Shown piece by piece: positions 47,464-56,397 of a stretch of 56,397 nt of DNA. Numbering within the stretch: the first letter of the stretch is position 1; each line of letters starts with the position of its first letter. The notes under the pieces were generated by a model, which saw only the letters and a program-made list of their open reading frames with translations, made no database searches and was not told the origin of the DNA. The stretch comes from Pseudomonadota bacterium (GTDB lineage Bacteria; Bdellovibrionota; FAC87; UBA2466), in assembly GCA_009927005.1 (NCBI GenBank), contig RFNV01000193.1, positions 1 to 56,397 on the forward strand, read 5' to 3'. The position numbers were made by a program, and so were the translations under genes.

Positions 47464-50276
47464 TTCGAAAAGAGATCACGATAAAAGGTGCCAGAGAGCA
47501 CAATTTAAAAAATGTCTCACTGCACATTCCTAGAAATCAGCTCGTTGTAATTACGGGACTGAGCGGATCTGGAAAATCCTCGCTGGCCTTTGACACCATT
47601 TATGCCGAGGGCCAACGACGATACCTGGAATCTCTTTCTGCTTACGCACGACAATTTCTCGAGCAAATGAACAAGCCCGATGTTGACTCCATTGAAGGGC
47701 TTTCACCCTCTATTTCTATTGAGCAGAAGAACACCTCGAGAAATCCTCGCTCAACAGTCGGTACAGTCACCGAAATCTACGATTTTTTACGATTGCTTTA
47801 CGCGCGCCTGGGAGAAGCTCACTGTTACTTGTGTAAAAAACCAGTCACAAGCCAAACGTTGTCCCAAATTTCTGATCAGCTTTTGGCGCTTGAAAAGGGA
47901 GCCCGTTTTTCTGTGCTTGCTCCGATCATTCGAGGAAAAAAGGGCGAGTACCAAAAGGAGCTTCAAGAACTCAGAACTCAAGGCTTCACTCGCGTTCGTG
48001 TCGACGGACAAGAAGTGAGCCTGGCAGCTCCTATAAAACTTAAGAAAAGTTTTAAGCACGACATTTCTGTTTATGTCGACAGGCTGATATTAAAAGCGGG
48101 GGTAGAAACGCGGCTGATGGAAGCTCTGGAAACTGCCACCAAGTTGGCTGGGGGCCTAGCTGAAATTGAATTTGTTGAGCCGTACTCCATTCGTCTTTTT
48201 TCCACACACTTTGCCTGCACTGATTGTGGAGTGAGCTTTCCAGAGCTCGAGCCCAGAAGTTTTTCTTTCAACAGCTCGCATGGTTGGTGCGAAACCTGCG
48301 AAGGACTTGGCACCGAAAGTAAGTTTGACCCAGATCTGATTATTCCAAACCCCGCTCTGTCGTTGAGTGAAGGGGCGGTTGCTCCTTGGGAAGGGAAAAG
48401 TAAGGCTTGGGTATCCCAAGTATGGGGTCCGCTTTCGGAAAAGTATAAATTTTCGCTCGATGTTCCTTTTAAGAAACTGCCCGAAAAGATCCAAAATATT
48501 ATTCTGTTTGGAAGCGGAAAAGACGAATTGGATTTCTCCGGCGGAAAGGGAAAGTCTTCATTTCGGCAAAAATTTGAAGGCGTCATTCCCATCTTAGAAG
48601 AAAAGCTCGAGGAGGGTGTCGAGGAAGAAGCTGGTGCGATCCTCGCGGACTTCTTGACCTACCTTCCCTGCCCGGATTGTCAGGGGGCCCGCCTCAGAAA
48701 AGAATCGCTCTCTGTTACTTTGAACCGGAAAAACATCGCTGAGTTTTGTACTGCTACGGTAGTTGAGGCAAAGAAAAATGTTTCTGCCCTGAAATGGGGC
48801 CCCTCTCAAGCGCCGGTGGCGGAGCCGATCTTAAAGGAGATTGTTTCTCGCTTAGATTTTCTTGAAAATGTTGGATTAACTTATCTCACCCTTGATCGGT
48901 CAGGCAGCAGTCTTTCGGGTGGTGAGTTTCAACGAATTCGATTGGCGACTCAGATTGGTTCCCATCTCGTGGGAGTTCTCTATGTCTTAGATGAGCCCAG
49001 CATTGGGTTACACCAAAGAGATAATCAGCGACTGATTCAAACGCTTGAGAAACTTCGCGACCAAGGAAACTCAGTACTCGTAGTGGAACACGATGAGGAA
49101 ACCATTCAACACGCTGATTACGTCATTGATATTGGTCCCGGTGCCGGCATCCACGGCGGTGAGGTTGTTTATTCAGGCTCGGCAAAGAGCTTGCTCAAAT
49201 CGAAAGATTCACTTACCGCAAAATATCTCAACAAAGAAATTGAGATTTCCGTTCCAAAAAACCGACGCGCAATAAAAAAGGATTCTGCGATCACCTTAAA
49301 AAATGTAACTGCTCACAACTTAAAAGGGGAAACGGCTGTTTTTCCCTTAGGAACTTTTGTGTGTGTTTCGGGGGTCTCGGGCTCGGGAAAAAGCACGCTG
49401 ATTATTGATACTCTTTTGCCGGCACTCCAACGCCACTTTTCCGGGAAGTCCCTAAGCAATTTAGAATTGGGGGGGATTTCGGGACTCGAACAAGTGGATA
49501 AGGCTATCTACGTTGATCAAAGCCCGATTGGAAGAACTCCCCGCTCGAACCCCGCCACTTACACCGGGGTGTTCACTGAAATTCGGCAGCTTTTTGCGGG
49601 CTTGCCCGAAGCAAAAGTTCGCGGCTACACCCTTGGACGATTCTCTTTCAATGTAGAAGGGGGACGATGCGATTCTTGCAGTGGTGATGGAACCTTGAAA
49701 ATCAGCATGCATTTTCTGCCAGACGTTTTTGTTCCTTGTGAGATCTGCCAAGGGCGCCGGTACAATCGGGAGACTTTAGAAGTTCTTTATCGCGGGAAAA
49801 GCATTGCGGATGTTTTAGAGATGTCGATAGAAGAAGCGGCAAGTTTTTTTGATAAAATCCCTTCATTGAAGACAAAGTTCCAAACTCTTTTAGATGTGGG
49901 CTTAGGTTACATCAAGGTGGGCCAAAGCTCTGTCACTCTCTCGGGTGGCGAAGCCCAGCGTATTAAACTTGCCCGAGAGCTCACGAAAAGAGCTACTGGC
50001 CGAACGGTCTACATCCTAGATGAGCCCACGACGGGTCTCCACTTTCACGATGTGAAGAAGCTCGTAGAGATTCTCCATCGCTTAGTTGATCAAGGAAACA
50101 CCGTAGTCGTCATCGAACACAACTTAGATGTCATTAAGCAGGCCGACCATTTAATTGATTTGGGTCCTGAGGGCGGATTAGATGGGGGACGAATCCTTTA
50201 TCAAGGAGTTCCCGAAGGGCTGACTCAGATTAAAGAGTCTTACACAGCGAAGTTTTTAGCGCCGCTCTTAAAATAA
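47460..50276 (+). CDS. uvrA: Excinuclease ABC subunit A
   Basis: 938 aa; IRGAREHNLKN-type start, two ABC ATPase modules, zinc-finger CPDCQGARLR and CDSCSGDGTLKI...CEICQGRRYN, TTGLHFHDVKKL; TTG start overlapping the preceding stop. Confidence 0.99.
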   Translation: MIRKEITIKGAREHNLKNVSLHIPRNQLVVITGLSGSGKSSLAFDTIYAEGQRRYLESLSAYARQFLEQMNKPDVDSIEGLSPSISIEQKNTSRNPRSTVGTVTEIYDFLRLLYARLGEAHCYLCKKPVTSQTLSQISDQLLALEKGARFSVLAPIIRGKKGEYQKELQELRTQGFTRVRVDGQEVSLAAPIKLKKSFKHDISVYVDRLILKAGVETRLMEALETATKLAGGLAEIEFVEPYSIRLFSTHFACTDCGVSFPELEPRSFSFNSSHGWCETCEGLGTESKFDPDLIIPNPALSLSEGAVAPWEGKSKAWVSQVWGPLSEKYKFSLDVPFKKLPEKIQNIILFGSGKDELDFSGGKGKSSFRQKFEGVIPILEEKLEEGVEEEAGAILADFLTYLPCPDCQGARLRKESLSVTLNRKNIAEFCTATVVEAKKNVSALKWGPSQAPVAEPILKEIVSRLDFLENVGLTYLTLDRSGSSLSGGEFQRIRLATQIGSHLVGVLYVLDEPSIGLHQRDNQRLIQTLEKLRDQGNSVLVVEHDEETIQHADYVIDIGPGAGIHGGEVVYSGSAKSLLKSKDSLTAKYLNKEIEISVPKNRRAIKKDSAITLKNVTAHNLKGETAVFPLGTFVCVSGVSGSGKSTLIIDTLLPALQRHFSGKSLSNLELGGISGLEQVDKAIYVDQSPIGRTPRSNPATYTGVFTEIRQLFAGLPEAKVRGYTLGRFSFNVEGGRCDSCSGDGTLKISMHFLPDVFVPCEICQGRRYNRETLEVLYRGKSIADVLEMSIEEAASFFDKIPSLKTKFQTLLDVGLGYIKVGQSSVTLSGGEAQRIKLARELTKRATGRTVYILDEPTTGLHFHDVKKLVEILHRLVDQGNTVVVIEHNLDVIKQADHLIDLGPEGGLDGGRILYQGVPEGLTQIKESYTAKFLAPLLK

Positions 50277-50310
50277 AAAAGCACCGTAAGGCATAAAGCC
50301 CTACGGTGCC
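50275..50310 (-). terminator. Rho-independent terminator between convergent uvrA and atpE
   Basis: GCACCGTAaGGCATAAAGCCcTACGGTGC hairpin (50281-50309); minus strand followed by TTTTTTATTTT, plus strand by CTCATTTTC. Confidence 0.85.
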
Positions 50311-50324
50311 TCATTTTCTACCAA

Positions 50325-50651
50325 TTACATCTTTACGAAGATGATAGCTACAGTGAAGAGAACTAGTGTTTCAACGAACACTAAGCTCAGAATCAACTGT
50401 GTTCCCATGCCTTTTTGAGCACCGGGATTACGGGATACGCCGTCCATATAGGAAACAGCAATTTTCCCTTGCGCTGTGGAAGCTGCGATAACAGCTAAAG
50501 CGATACCGAAAGCGCCAGCAAAAGCTTTTGCCCAGTCTCCGCCCATAGCAGCTCCAGCTGCATGACCAGCTTCTTCAGCAAAAGAGCTGACCGACGACAG
50601 CATCAATCCAACTACTAACAACCAGTACTTCTTCACTACATTCATTTTCAT
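50325..50651 (-). CDS. atpE: ATP synthase F0 subunit c
   Basis: 108 aa, two hydrophobic hairpin helices, GISRNPGAQ-like loop (GVSRNPGAQKGM), FVETLVLFTVAIIFV carboxylate helix; unusually has a signal-peptide-like N-terminus. Confidence 0.95.
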   Translation of the reverse strand: MKMNVVKKYWLLVVGLMLSSVSSFAEEAGHAAGAAMGGDWAKAFAGAFGIALAVIAASTAQGKIAVSYMDGVSRNPGAQKGMGTQLILSLVFVETLVLFTVAIIFVKM

Positions 50652-50669
50652 TTTTTACCTCCAAAAATT

Positions 50670-51449
50670 TTAGTGATGGTGTTCCCCTTCATGCCCGTGA
50701 TCTTCATGTTCAGTGGCCATTTGCAGGTACACCGACGTTAGAGTTGCGAACAGGAAGGCCTGAATCGTACACACAACGATTCCAAAAATCATCAAGGGAA
50801 CTGGAACGATGTATTTTGCCATCGAACCGAAAACGGTTCCTAACATGTGGTCGATTTGAATGTTGAGATTAAGACGAAGTCCTAGGGTCACAGGTCGTAG
50901 AACGTGTGAAATGACTTCAAAGAAAGCAATCGGGATTCCGGCAAGGCCCATGCCCATTAAAAAGTGTTTACAGTATCCAACAAACCCGTGAGCGCGAATG
51001 CCGTGAACGTTGTAATAAACAAAGCTTGCAAGTCCGAGAGCAACGGTCGTGTAAAGACTGGCGCTTGGGGAAGCGGCGAGAGGGATAAGCCCCATCAGGT
51101 TAGAGAACCAAACAAAAATAAAAAGCGTTGCGATAAAAGGAAAATGCTCGTCTGCGTGCGCGCCGAGAGTTCCCTGACACATTTTATGAAGGCTTTCGAT
51201 CATCAAATCAAGCAGCGTAGAAAGTTTTGCTTTCGGTGAGGGAACAATATAATTAGCAACTCCACCTTTTAAAGCTGCTCTGCCGGCAAAAGAAAGAAGC
51301 GCAATAAACAGGAACAAGACGAGTGACGCATTCACGCCGATCCACCTAGGATCGTGAGAAAGCCCGGGAATTAAAAGGAGCCAAGAAATGGGACCGTGAT
51401 GTTCCATAAAGTAAGGCCCTGTCTTACCTGCGTTAACCCCAGAATTCAA
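50670..51449 (-). CDS. atpB: ATP synthase F0 subunit a
   Basis: FIATLFIFVWFSNLMGLIPL...SHVLRPVTLGLRLNLNIQIDHMLG with conserved Arg helix. Confidence 0.95.
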   Translation of the reverse strand: MNSGVNAGKTGPYFMEHHGPISWLLLIPGLSHDPRWIGVNASLVLFLFIALLSFAGRAALKGGVANYIVPSPKAKLSTLLDLMIESLHKMCQGTLGAHADEHFPFIATLFIFVWFSNLMGLIPLAASPSASLYTTVALGLASFVYYNVHGIRAHGFVGYCKHFLMGMGLAGIPIAFFEVISHVLRPVTLGLRLNLNIQIDHMLGTVFGSMAKYIVPVPLMIFGIVVCTIQAFLFATLTSVYLQMATEHEDHGHEGEHHH

Positions 51450-51485
51450 TGGGGATTCTGCGAATTTGGGCGTTGCCGCAAGGCG

Positions 51486-51827
51486 CTAAAAGGCGTATCG
51501 GAGGCGGAAAGTTCCCACCACTGAAACGGGAATTAGCCCTGAACCGGTTATGCTTAGGCCCGTTCCCCCAATACCGTAGGTGCTGCCGCTAGCACCAGGA
51601 TCAACGACTGTCGTTGTAGAAGTACCGTGGCCAGCATTGTAGGTGGGGGTTCCTGCTACCCCGCCTGTATAAGTGGTCGACTTATTGATGGTCGTGCTCA
51701 CCGTCGTGGTATCGCCTCCGAAGTTCACAACAACACCGGTCGAAACCCCAATCAGGAGGTTGGGAATATAAGGAAAGTTATATTCAATATTGAATCGGGG
51801 TCCTAAGCCGAAAGAGCTATCCACCAT
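51486..51827 (-). pseudogene. C-terminal fragment of an outer-membrane beta-barrel-like protein, in frame with the upstream fragment
   Basis: Same frame as 52574..51831; separated by TAA + TCC; ends in FRLRYAF as expected of an outer membrane barrel terminus. Confidence 0.55.
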
Positions 51828-51830
51828 GGA

Positions 51831-52574
51831 TTACCTGCTACTGATGTTGCTCTCGTTTACTGTGTAATTACCTGGATTGTTAACATCGGATACTGTTACC
51901 GTTTTGGTTCCGGATGCATAATATTCTGAAGAACGCTTCGGCATGAACGTCGCAAGAAAGTCGAGGCTGAGCCCAAAGTGCTTAACCTGATAAAGCCGGT
52001 GCCTATAGGCAGCGCCCAAAATATAGGCCCTTGGGTTGGCAACGCCACCATAAGTTGTTGCCACGGATGTTGCTGTTAGAGTTGTTCCGGAATAGGTCGG
52101 CGTATAGGTTTCTGTTGTATTCTGGGTATCGGCTGTTTTGCTTGTTCCAAAAAAGAATTCCCACCCGCTTGTCGGGGAATTCCAGACTGAATAACTCACG
52201 GCAGGACTTGCGAGAACACTCGTAGATAGCGAGCCAGAACCACCGAGGGGCAATCCACCTTCGAATCCAATCGAACGTCTCATCTGATACCCATTAAACG
52301 GCTCTTGGGGATCGTTCATTTTATCCAGGGTTTCTTGGGAGGGATTAAACATGGGGGCATCCCCCACATACGAAATTCGTCTTCTGGGCTTGGCCTTTGC
52401 ATCTGAAGAAGTAACCACTTGTTCGTTATTGGGGTTAATGGTTTCCGCTGAGGCTTTCACTGAAAACGCCGCTACCGCGAAGAAAGAAAAAAGAGCACAA
52501 ATAAAATTTAACACTTTACCCCCATGGTTTTTCTTAAGATTCACGACCTTAAAGATTCGTGCGGGGCCGGTCAA
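51831..52574 (-). pseudogene. N-terminal fragment of an outer-membrane beta-barrel-like protein, ended by an in-frame TAA
   Basis: Signal peptide VLNFICALFSFFAVAAFSVKASA; strands such as YRHRLYQVKHFGLSLDFLATFMP; stops at TAA 51833-51831 with the reading frame continuing in 51827..51486. Confidence 0.55.
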
Positions 52575-52579
52575 TCGGA

Positions 52580-52801
52580 TTATGAGTCACTATTTTTATT
52601 AAACCGATTGGCAAGTACAAGGATGTACCAAATGCCAAGGCCCAGACCGATCAACACGCCCAAAAACATGAGCCAGGGTTTAGTTCCCCATTTTTGATCG
52701 AGCTTGTAGCCTCCCCAGCCAAGCCCAAACATCAGAATGGCTTTAGTCAGGGCTGCATTGCCCATCACGATCATGATTTTTAGCTTTTTAGGATCAAGCA
52801 T
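52580..52801 (-). CDS. AtpI/AtpZ-like F0F1-associated membrane protein (likely start 52801, overlapping the gyrA stop)
   Basis: Two TM segments, [36 protein letters not shown]; next to atpB/atpE. Confidence 0.75.
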   Translation of the reverse strand: MLDPKKLKIMIVMGNAALTKAILMFGLGWGGYKLDQKWGTKPWLMFLGVLIGLGLGIWYILVLANRFNKNSDS

Positions 52802-55295
52802 TTCCAGCTGGGTTTTCAGAAACTGGGGTTGCAGCAGGTGAGCCGCCTTCATCGTCCTTTTCAACTATCTTAGCGACAGCCGCAACTTGTTCGCCCTCTT
52901 CCAAGTTAATGAGTCGAACCCCTTGGGCTACTCGACCCACTTCAGAAATTTCAGAAACTCTTGTTCTAATTACTTTTCCCTTATCGGAAGCAAGGATGAG
53001 TTCGTCTTCATCGGCGACCTGTCTTACTGCTACGATAGGACCATTCTTTTCGGTAATCTTCATGGTCATAATTCCCGAACCGCCCCTGCCTTGTGTTCGG
53101 TACTCTTCCATCAAGGTTCGTTTTCCGTAGCCGTTCTGAGTAACAGTCAAAAGTTGTTCTTTTTGGGAATCGACTTCCACAATAGCCATTCCAATGACCT
53201 CATCACCGCCATCGAGTCTCATGCCGGCAACCCCACGAGCGCTTCTTCCCATGGGTCGAACATCGGTTTCTTCGAATCGAATGCTTTGTCCGGCTTTGCT
53301 AACCAGAACGACATGCTGGTTTCCGGTCGTGACCTTAGCATCTACTAAGGTGTCGCCCTCATCGGTCGTGAGCGCGATAATGCCTTTTTTCATGGGCCGC
53401 GAGAAAGCTTCAAGGCTGGTTTTCTTGATGGTTCCGTTCTTGGTCACCATAGTCACAAACCAGTTTTCTTTAAATTCCTTCACTGGCAACACTGCCTGAA
53501 CGCGCTCGTTAGTGCTTAAGTTCAAGAGGTTAACAATCGGCTTTCCTTTTGCCGTTCGGCCGGCTTCCGGAATTTTATAAACTTTGAGCCAGTACACTCG
53601 CCCCTGATCGGTAAAGCAAAGAATATGCTCATGTGTACTTGCAACAAAGATGTCCCAAATAAAATCTTCAGCTCGCGTGCCGGCCCCCATGACGCCTTTG
53701 CCTCCGCGCTTTTGAGAGCGGTAAGTATCCACAGGCAAGCGTTTAATGTAACCAGAGTAGGTCACGGTAACGACCATTTCCTCTTCGGCAATCAAATCTT
53801 CCGTAGTGATGTCTTCTTGTTCTTCAATGAACTGAGTCCGTCTGGGATTTGCAAATTTAGTTCGAACTTCGTCGAGTTCTTTTTCGATGATGGCTAAAAC
53901 TTTTTTCTCATCAGCCAAAATGCTTTTTAGTTCACCGATCAGCGCCATTGTGTCTTTGTAGTCTTGAACGATCTTGTCGCGCTCGAGACCCGTCAGGCGC
54001 TGCAAGCGCATGTCGAGGATGGCTTTTGCCTGAATCTCACTCAGGGCAAATCTGTCCATCAACTGGACTTGAGCTTCTTGGGGATTCGGCGCTTTTCGAA
54101 TGAGCGCCACCACAGCATCTAAGTTCTCAACGGCTTTTTTCAAGCCTTCTAAGATGTGTGCTTTTTCTTCGGCTTTCTTTAATTCGTAAACCGTTCTTCG
54201 AGTAACGACTTCTTTTCGGTGCGCAACGAAGGCTACTAAGCACTCTTTGAGTCCCATCATTTTGGGCTGCTGGCGATCAAGAGCCAAAATGCTGATCCCA
54301 AAAGAAGTTTCCATTTGGGTGTTTTTAAAGAGCTGGTTCAGAACGACTCTACTGTCTTCGCCTTTTTTCAGATCGAAAACAATTCGCATGCCTTTTCGAT
54401 CCGATTCATCTCGAATGTCTGAGATTCCCTCGACTCGCTTTTCATTCACAAGCGAAGCAACGTCTTCAATGAGCTTTGCTTTGTTCACTTGGTAGGGAAT
54501 TTCGGTAACAACAATTCTTTCCCTGTCGCCCTTAAATGTTTCCATTTCCGTTTTGGCGCGCAAGTGAATGATGCCTTTGCCTGTTTCGTAGGCTTCCTTA
54601 ATTCCTTTTCTTCCGTAGATAAACGCAGCTGTTGGAAAGTCTGGACCGGGAACAATCTTCATCAACTCCAGGGTTCCAATTTCTGGTTTTGCAATAACAG
54701 CTTTTAGAGCGTCCACAATTTCGCCAAGGTTGTGTGGCGGAATGTTAGTTGCCATCCCGACCGCAATCCCTGAAGACCCGTTAATGAGCAAATTTGGAAT
54801 ACGCGTGGGGAGAACTGCGGGCTCTTTCAGAGAGTTGTCGTAGTTCGGTGTAAAATCGACCGTCTCTTTATCGAGATCTGCTAGGACTTCGTTCGTAATT
54901 TTCTCAAGACGAACTTCGGTATATCGCATGGCCGCGGCAGAATCGCCGTCCACGGATCCAAAGTTTCCTTGGCCATCTACTAACGGATAGCGCATGGAAA
55001 AATCTTGAGCCATACGGACCATGGTTTCATAAACTGCGGTATCCCCGTGCGGGTGGTATTTACCGATCACATCCCCGACGATACGAGCGGATTTTTTGTA
55101 CGGCTTATCGTGGGTATTTCCCATGTCGTACATGGCATACAAAATTCTTCGATGAACGGGCTTCATCCCATCGCGAACATCGGGGAGAGCTCTGCCCACG
55201 ATCACAGACATCGCGTATTCGAGATACGCTTCCCGCATCTGTTCTTCGATGCTAACTGCCGTCAAATGCGTTTCTTGTGTGGTTGGTGTTTCCAT
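52794..55295 (-). CDS. gyrA: DNA gyrase subunit A
   Basis: [45 protein letters not shown], GyrA-box-like QKRGGKG. Confidence 0.99.
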   Translation of the reverse strand: METPTTQETHLTAVSIEEQMREAYLEYAMSVIVGRALPDVRDGMKPVHRRILYAMYDMGNTHDKPYKKSARIVGDVIGKYHPHGDTAVYETMVRMAQDFSMRYPLVDGQGNFGSVDGDSAAAMRYTEVRLEKITNEVLADLDKETVDFTPNYDNSLKEPAVLPTRIPNLLINGSSGIAVGMATNIPPHNLGEIVDALKAVIAKPEIGTLELMKIVPGPDFPTAAFIYGRKGIKEAYETGKGIIHLRAKTEMETFKGDRERIVVTEIPYQVNKAKLIEDVASLVNEKRVEGISDIRDESDRKGMRIVFDLKKGEDSRVVLNQLFKNTQMETSFGISILALDRQQPKMMGLKECLVAFVAHRKEVVTRRTVYELKKAEEKAHILEGLKKAVENLDAVVALIRKAPNPQEAQVQLMDRFALSEIQAKAILDMRLQRLTGLERDKIVQDYKDTMALIGELKSILADEKKVLAIIEKELDEVRTKFANPRRTQFIEEQEDITTEDLIAEEEMVVTVTYSGYIKRLPVDTYRSQKRGGKGVMGAGTRAEDFIWDIFVASTHEHILCFTDQGRVYWLKVYKIPEAGRTAKGKPIVNLLNLSTNERVQAVLPVKEFKENWFVTMVTKNGTIKKTSLEAFSRPMKKGIIALTTDEGDTLVDAKVTTGNQHVVLVSKAGQSIRFEETDVRPMGRSARGVAGMRLDGGDEVIGMAIVEVDSQKEQLLTVTQNGYGKRTLMEEYRTQGRGGSGIMTMKITEKNGPIVAVRQVADEDELILASDKGKVIRTRVSEISEVGRVAQGVRLINLEEGEQVAAVAKIVEKDDEGGSPAATPVSENPAGNA

Positions 55296-55304
55296 TTTTA
55301 AATC

Positions 55305-56397
55305 CTAAACATCCAATGTTCGAACTCTTAGAGCATTCTCTTCAATAAAGTCTCTTCGGGGTTTGACCTGGTCGCCCATCAGAACTGAAAACACACTGTC
55401 TGCCTCTGCCCCATCTTCAACTTGAACTTGTAAAAGAGATCGGACTTTAGGATCCATAGTGGTTTCCCACAATTGCTCGGGGTTCATTTCTCCAAGACCT
55501 TTGTATCGTTGAATCTGTAGGCCCGTTTGCCCATGTGCCATGACAGCTTGTCTCAGCGACTCAACATCCTGATAAGTCGTCTTGGCTTCACCCTCGATCA
55601 AATGAAATGGGGCTTTTCCCATTTTGGAAAAACTCTGAGCAGATTTCTTTAGTTCCGCCAACTGGGGTGAGTTGAGAAAATCCCAAGTGATCTTGGTGGT
55701 TGCTTTTAAATTGTGTTTGGCAGTAACGCCGACAGCTTGAAATCCGCCATGTTCTGAATCTGCAGAAATGGTGTAGGTGAATCCAACGCCTCCGTTACTA
55801 GAGGAAATTTTGCTTTGATAAGCATCCAATTTCTTTTTCAGGTCCACTTCGCTCTTTAGGGTCTCAATTGTCCAAGAGTCATCCAAAGCTACCGTTCGGA
55901 TGAGATCGGCGTCAGCTTTTCGAGCAAGACTTGTTAAAGACTGCTGAAACTGGCCCACCTTTTTAAAAATGTTTTTTGCGGTTCCCTTCTCAACTTTTTC
56001 AGAGGCGGCCAGGATATCAAGATCTTCAAGCGCCTGAGAGAGCACGAAGTCTTCTAACATCGAATCGTTTCGGATATAGCGCTCGGCTTTTCCTTTTTTA
56101 ACTTTGTAAAGCGGAGGCTGGGCAATATAGAGATATCCCTTTTCGATAATTTCGGGCATTTGCCGGTAGAAGAAAGTAAGAAGCAAGGTTCGAATGTGGG
56201 CACCGTCAACGTCCGCATCGGTCATGATGATGATTTTGTGATACCGGACTTTAGCAATGTCGTAGTCTTCTTTACCAATTCCAGTTCCAAGCGCTGTAAT
56301 CAGAGTTCGGATTTCGGCAAACTCGAGCATTTTGTCGAAGCGAGCCTTTTCAACGTTTAGGATCTTACCTTTCAGAGGCAAAATCGCCTGGTTCTTT
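55305..56397 (-). CDS. gyrB: DNA gyrase subunit B, C-terminal part (5' end beyond the window)
   Basis: [18 protein letters not shown]..., Toprim [51 protein letters not shown]; open to the right edge. Confidence 0.98.
   Translation of the reverse strand, partial: KNQAILPLKGKILNVEKARFDKMLEFAEIRTLITALGTGIGKEDYDIAKVRYHKIIIMTDADVDGAHIRTLLLTFFYRQMPEIIEKGYLYIAQPPLYKVKKGKAERYIRNDSMLEDFVLSQALEDLDILAASEKVEKGTAKNIFKKVGQFQQSLTSLARKADADLIRTVALDDSWTIETLKSEVDLKKKLDAYQSKISSSNGGVGFTYTISADSEHGGFQAVGVTAKHNLKATTKITWDFLNSPQLAELKKSAQSFSKMGKAPFHLIEGEAKTTYQDVESLRQAVMAHGQTGLQIQRYKGLGEMNPEQLWETTMDPKVRSLLQVQVEDGAEADSVFSVLMGDQVKPRRDFIEENALRVRTLDV

Noticed and set aside
48071-48592. 173-aa and 112-aa minus-strand ORFs within uvrA
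   Set aside because: Antisense shadow ORFs of a strongly supported uvrA frame
52887-53348. 153-aa plus-strand ORF opposite gyrA
   Set aside because: Antisense shadow of gyrA
54997-55060. GyrA quinolone-resistance positions ([16 protein letters not shown] has Thr and Glu where E. coli has Ser83 and Asp87)
   Set aside because: Thr and Glu at these positions occur naturally in other wild-type gyrases; not evidence of resistance without relatives for comparison
1-56397. CRISPR arrays, insertion sequences, prophage, tRNA/rRNA genes
   Set aside because: No regularly spaced repeats, transposase/integrase ORFs, or recognisable tRNA/rRNA sequence found by eye; tRNAscan/Infernal would be needed to be certain

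Overview
56.4 kb of a gene-dense chromosome that looks like a Bdellovibrio-type (Bdellovibrionota/deltaproteobacterial) genome. The lineage is inferred from gene content only and was not searched. Most of the window is housekeeping: rho, a cold-shock gene, ftsK, lolA, yajQ, rimO, an lptF/G-type permease, rarA, tsaB, nadK, serS, ftsY, an NtrC-type two-component pair, ampG, a SurA-like chaperone, a phosphomannomutase, uvrA, atpE/atpB/atpI-like, gyrA and the 3' part of gyrB, which runs off the right edge. No tRNA, rRNA, CRISPR array, transposon or prophage was recognised. Points worth a second look: (1) a 913-aa probably exported protein that looks like a tandem-duplicated amidoligase/COOH-NH2-ligase-like protein, inside a long co-oriented run with a TldE-like protein, a PP2C phosphatase, an M23 endopeptidase, a subtilase and a Gld-type ABC transporter; (2) a promoter-led, strongly structured candidate non-coding RNA just upstream of tsaB; (3) a beta-barrel-like gene between atpI and atpB that is split by a single in-frame TAA with a Shine-Dalgarno-like restart; (4) an unusually tight convergent-gene architecture, with overlapping or near-touching 3' ends and no terminators.
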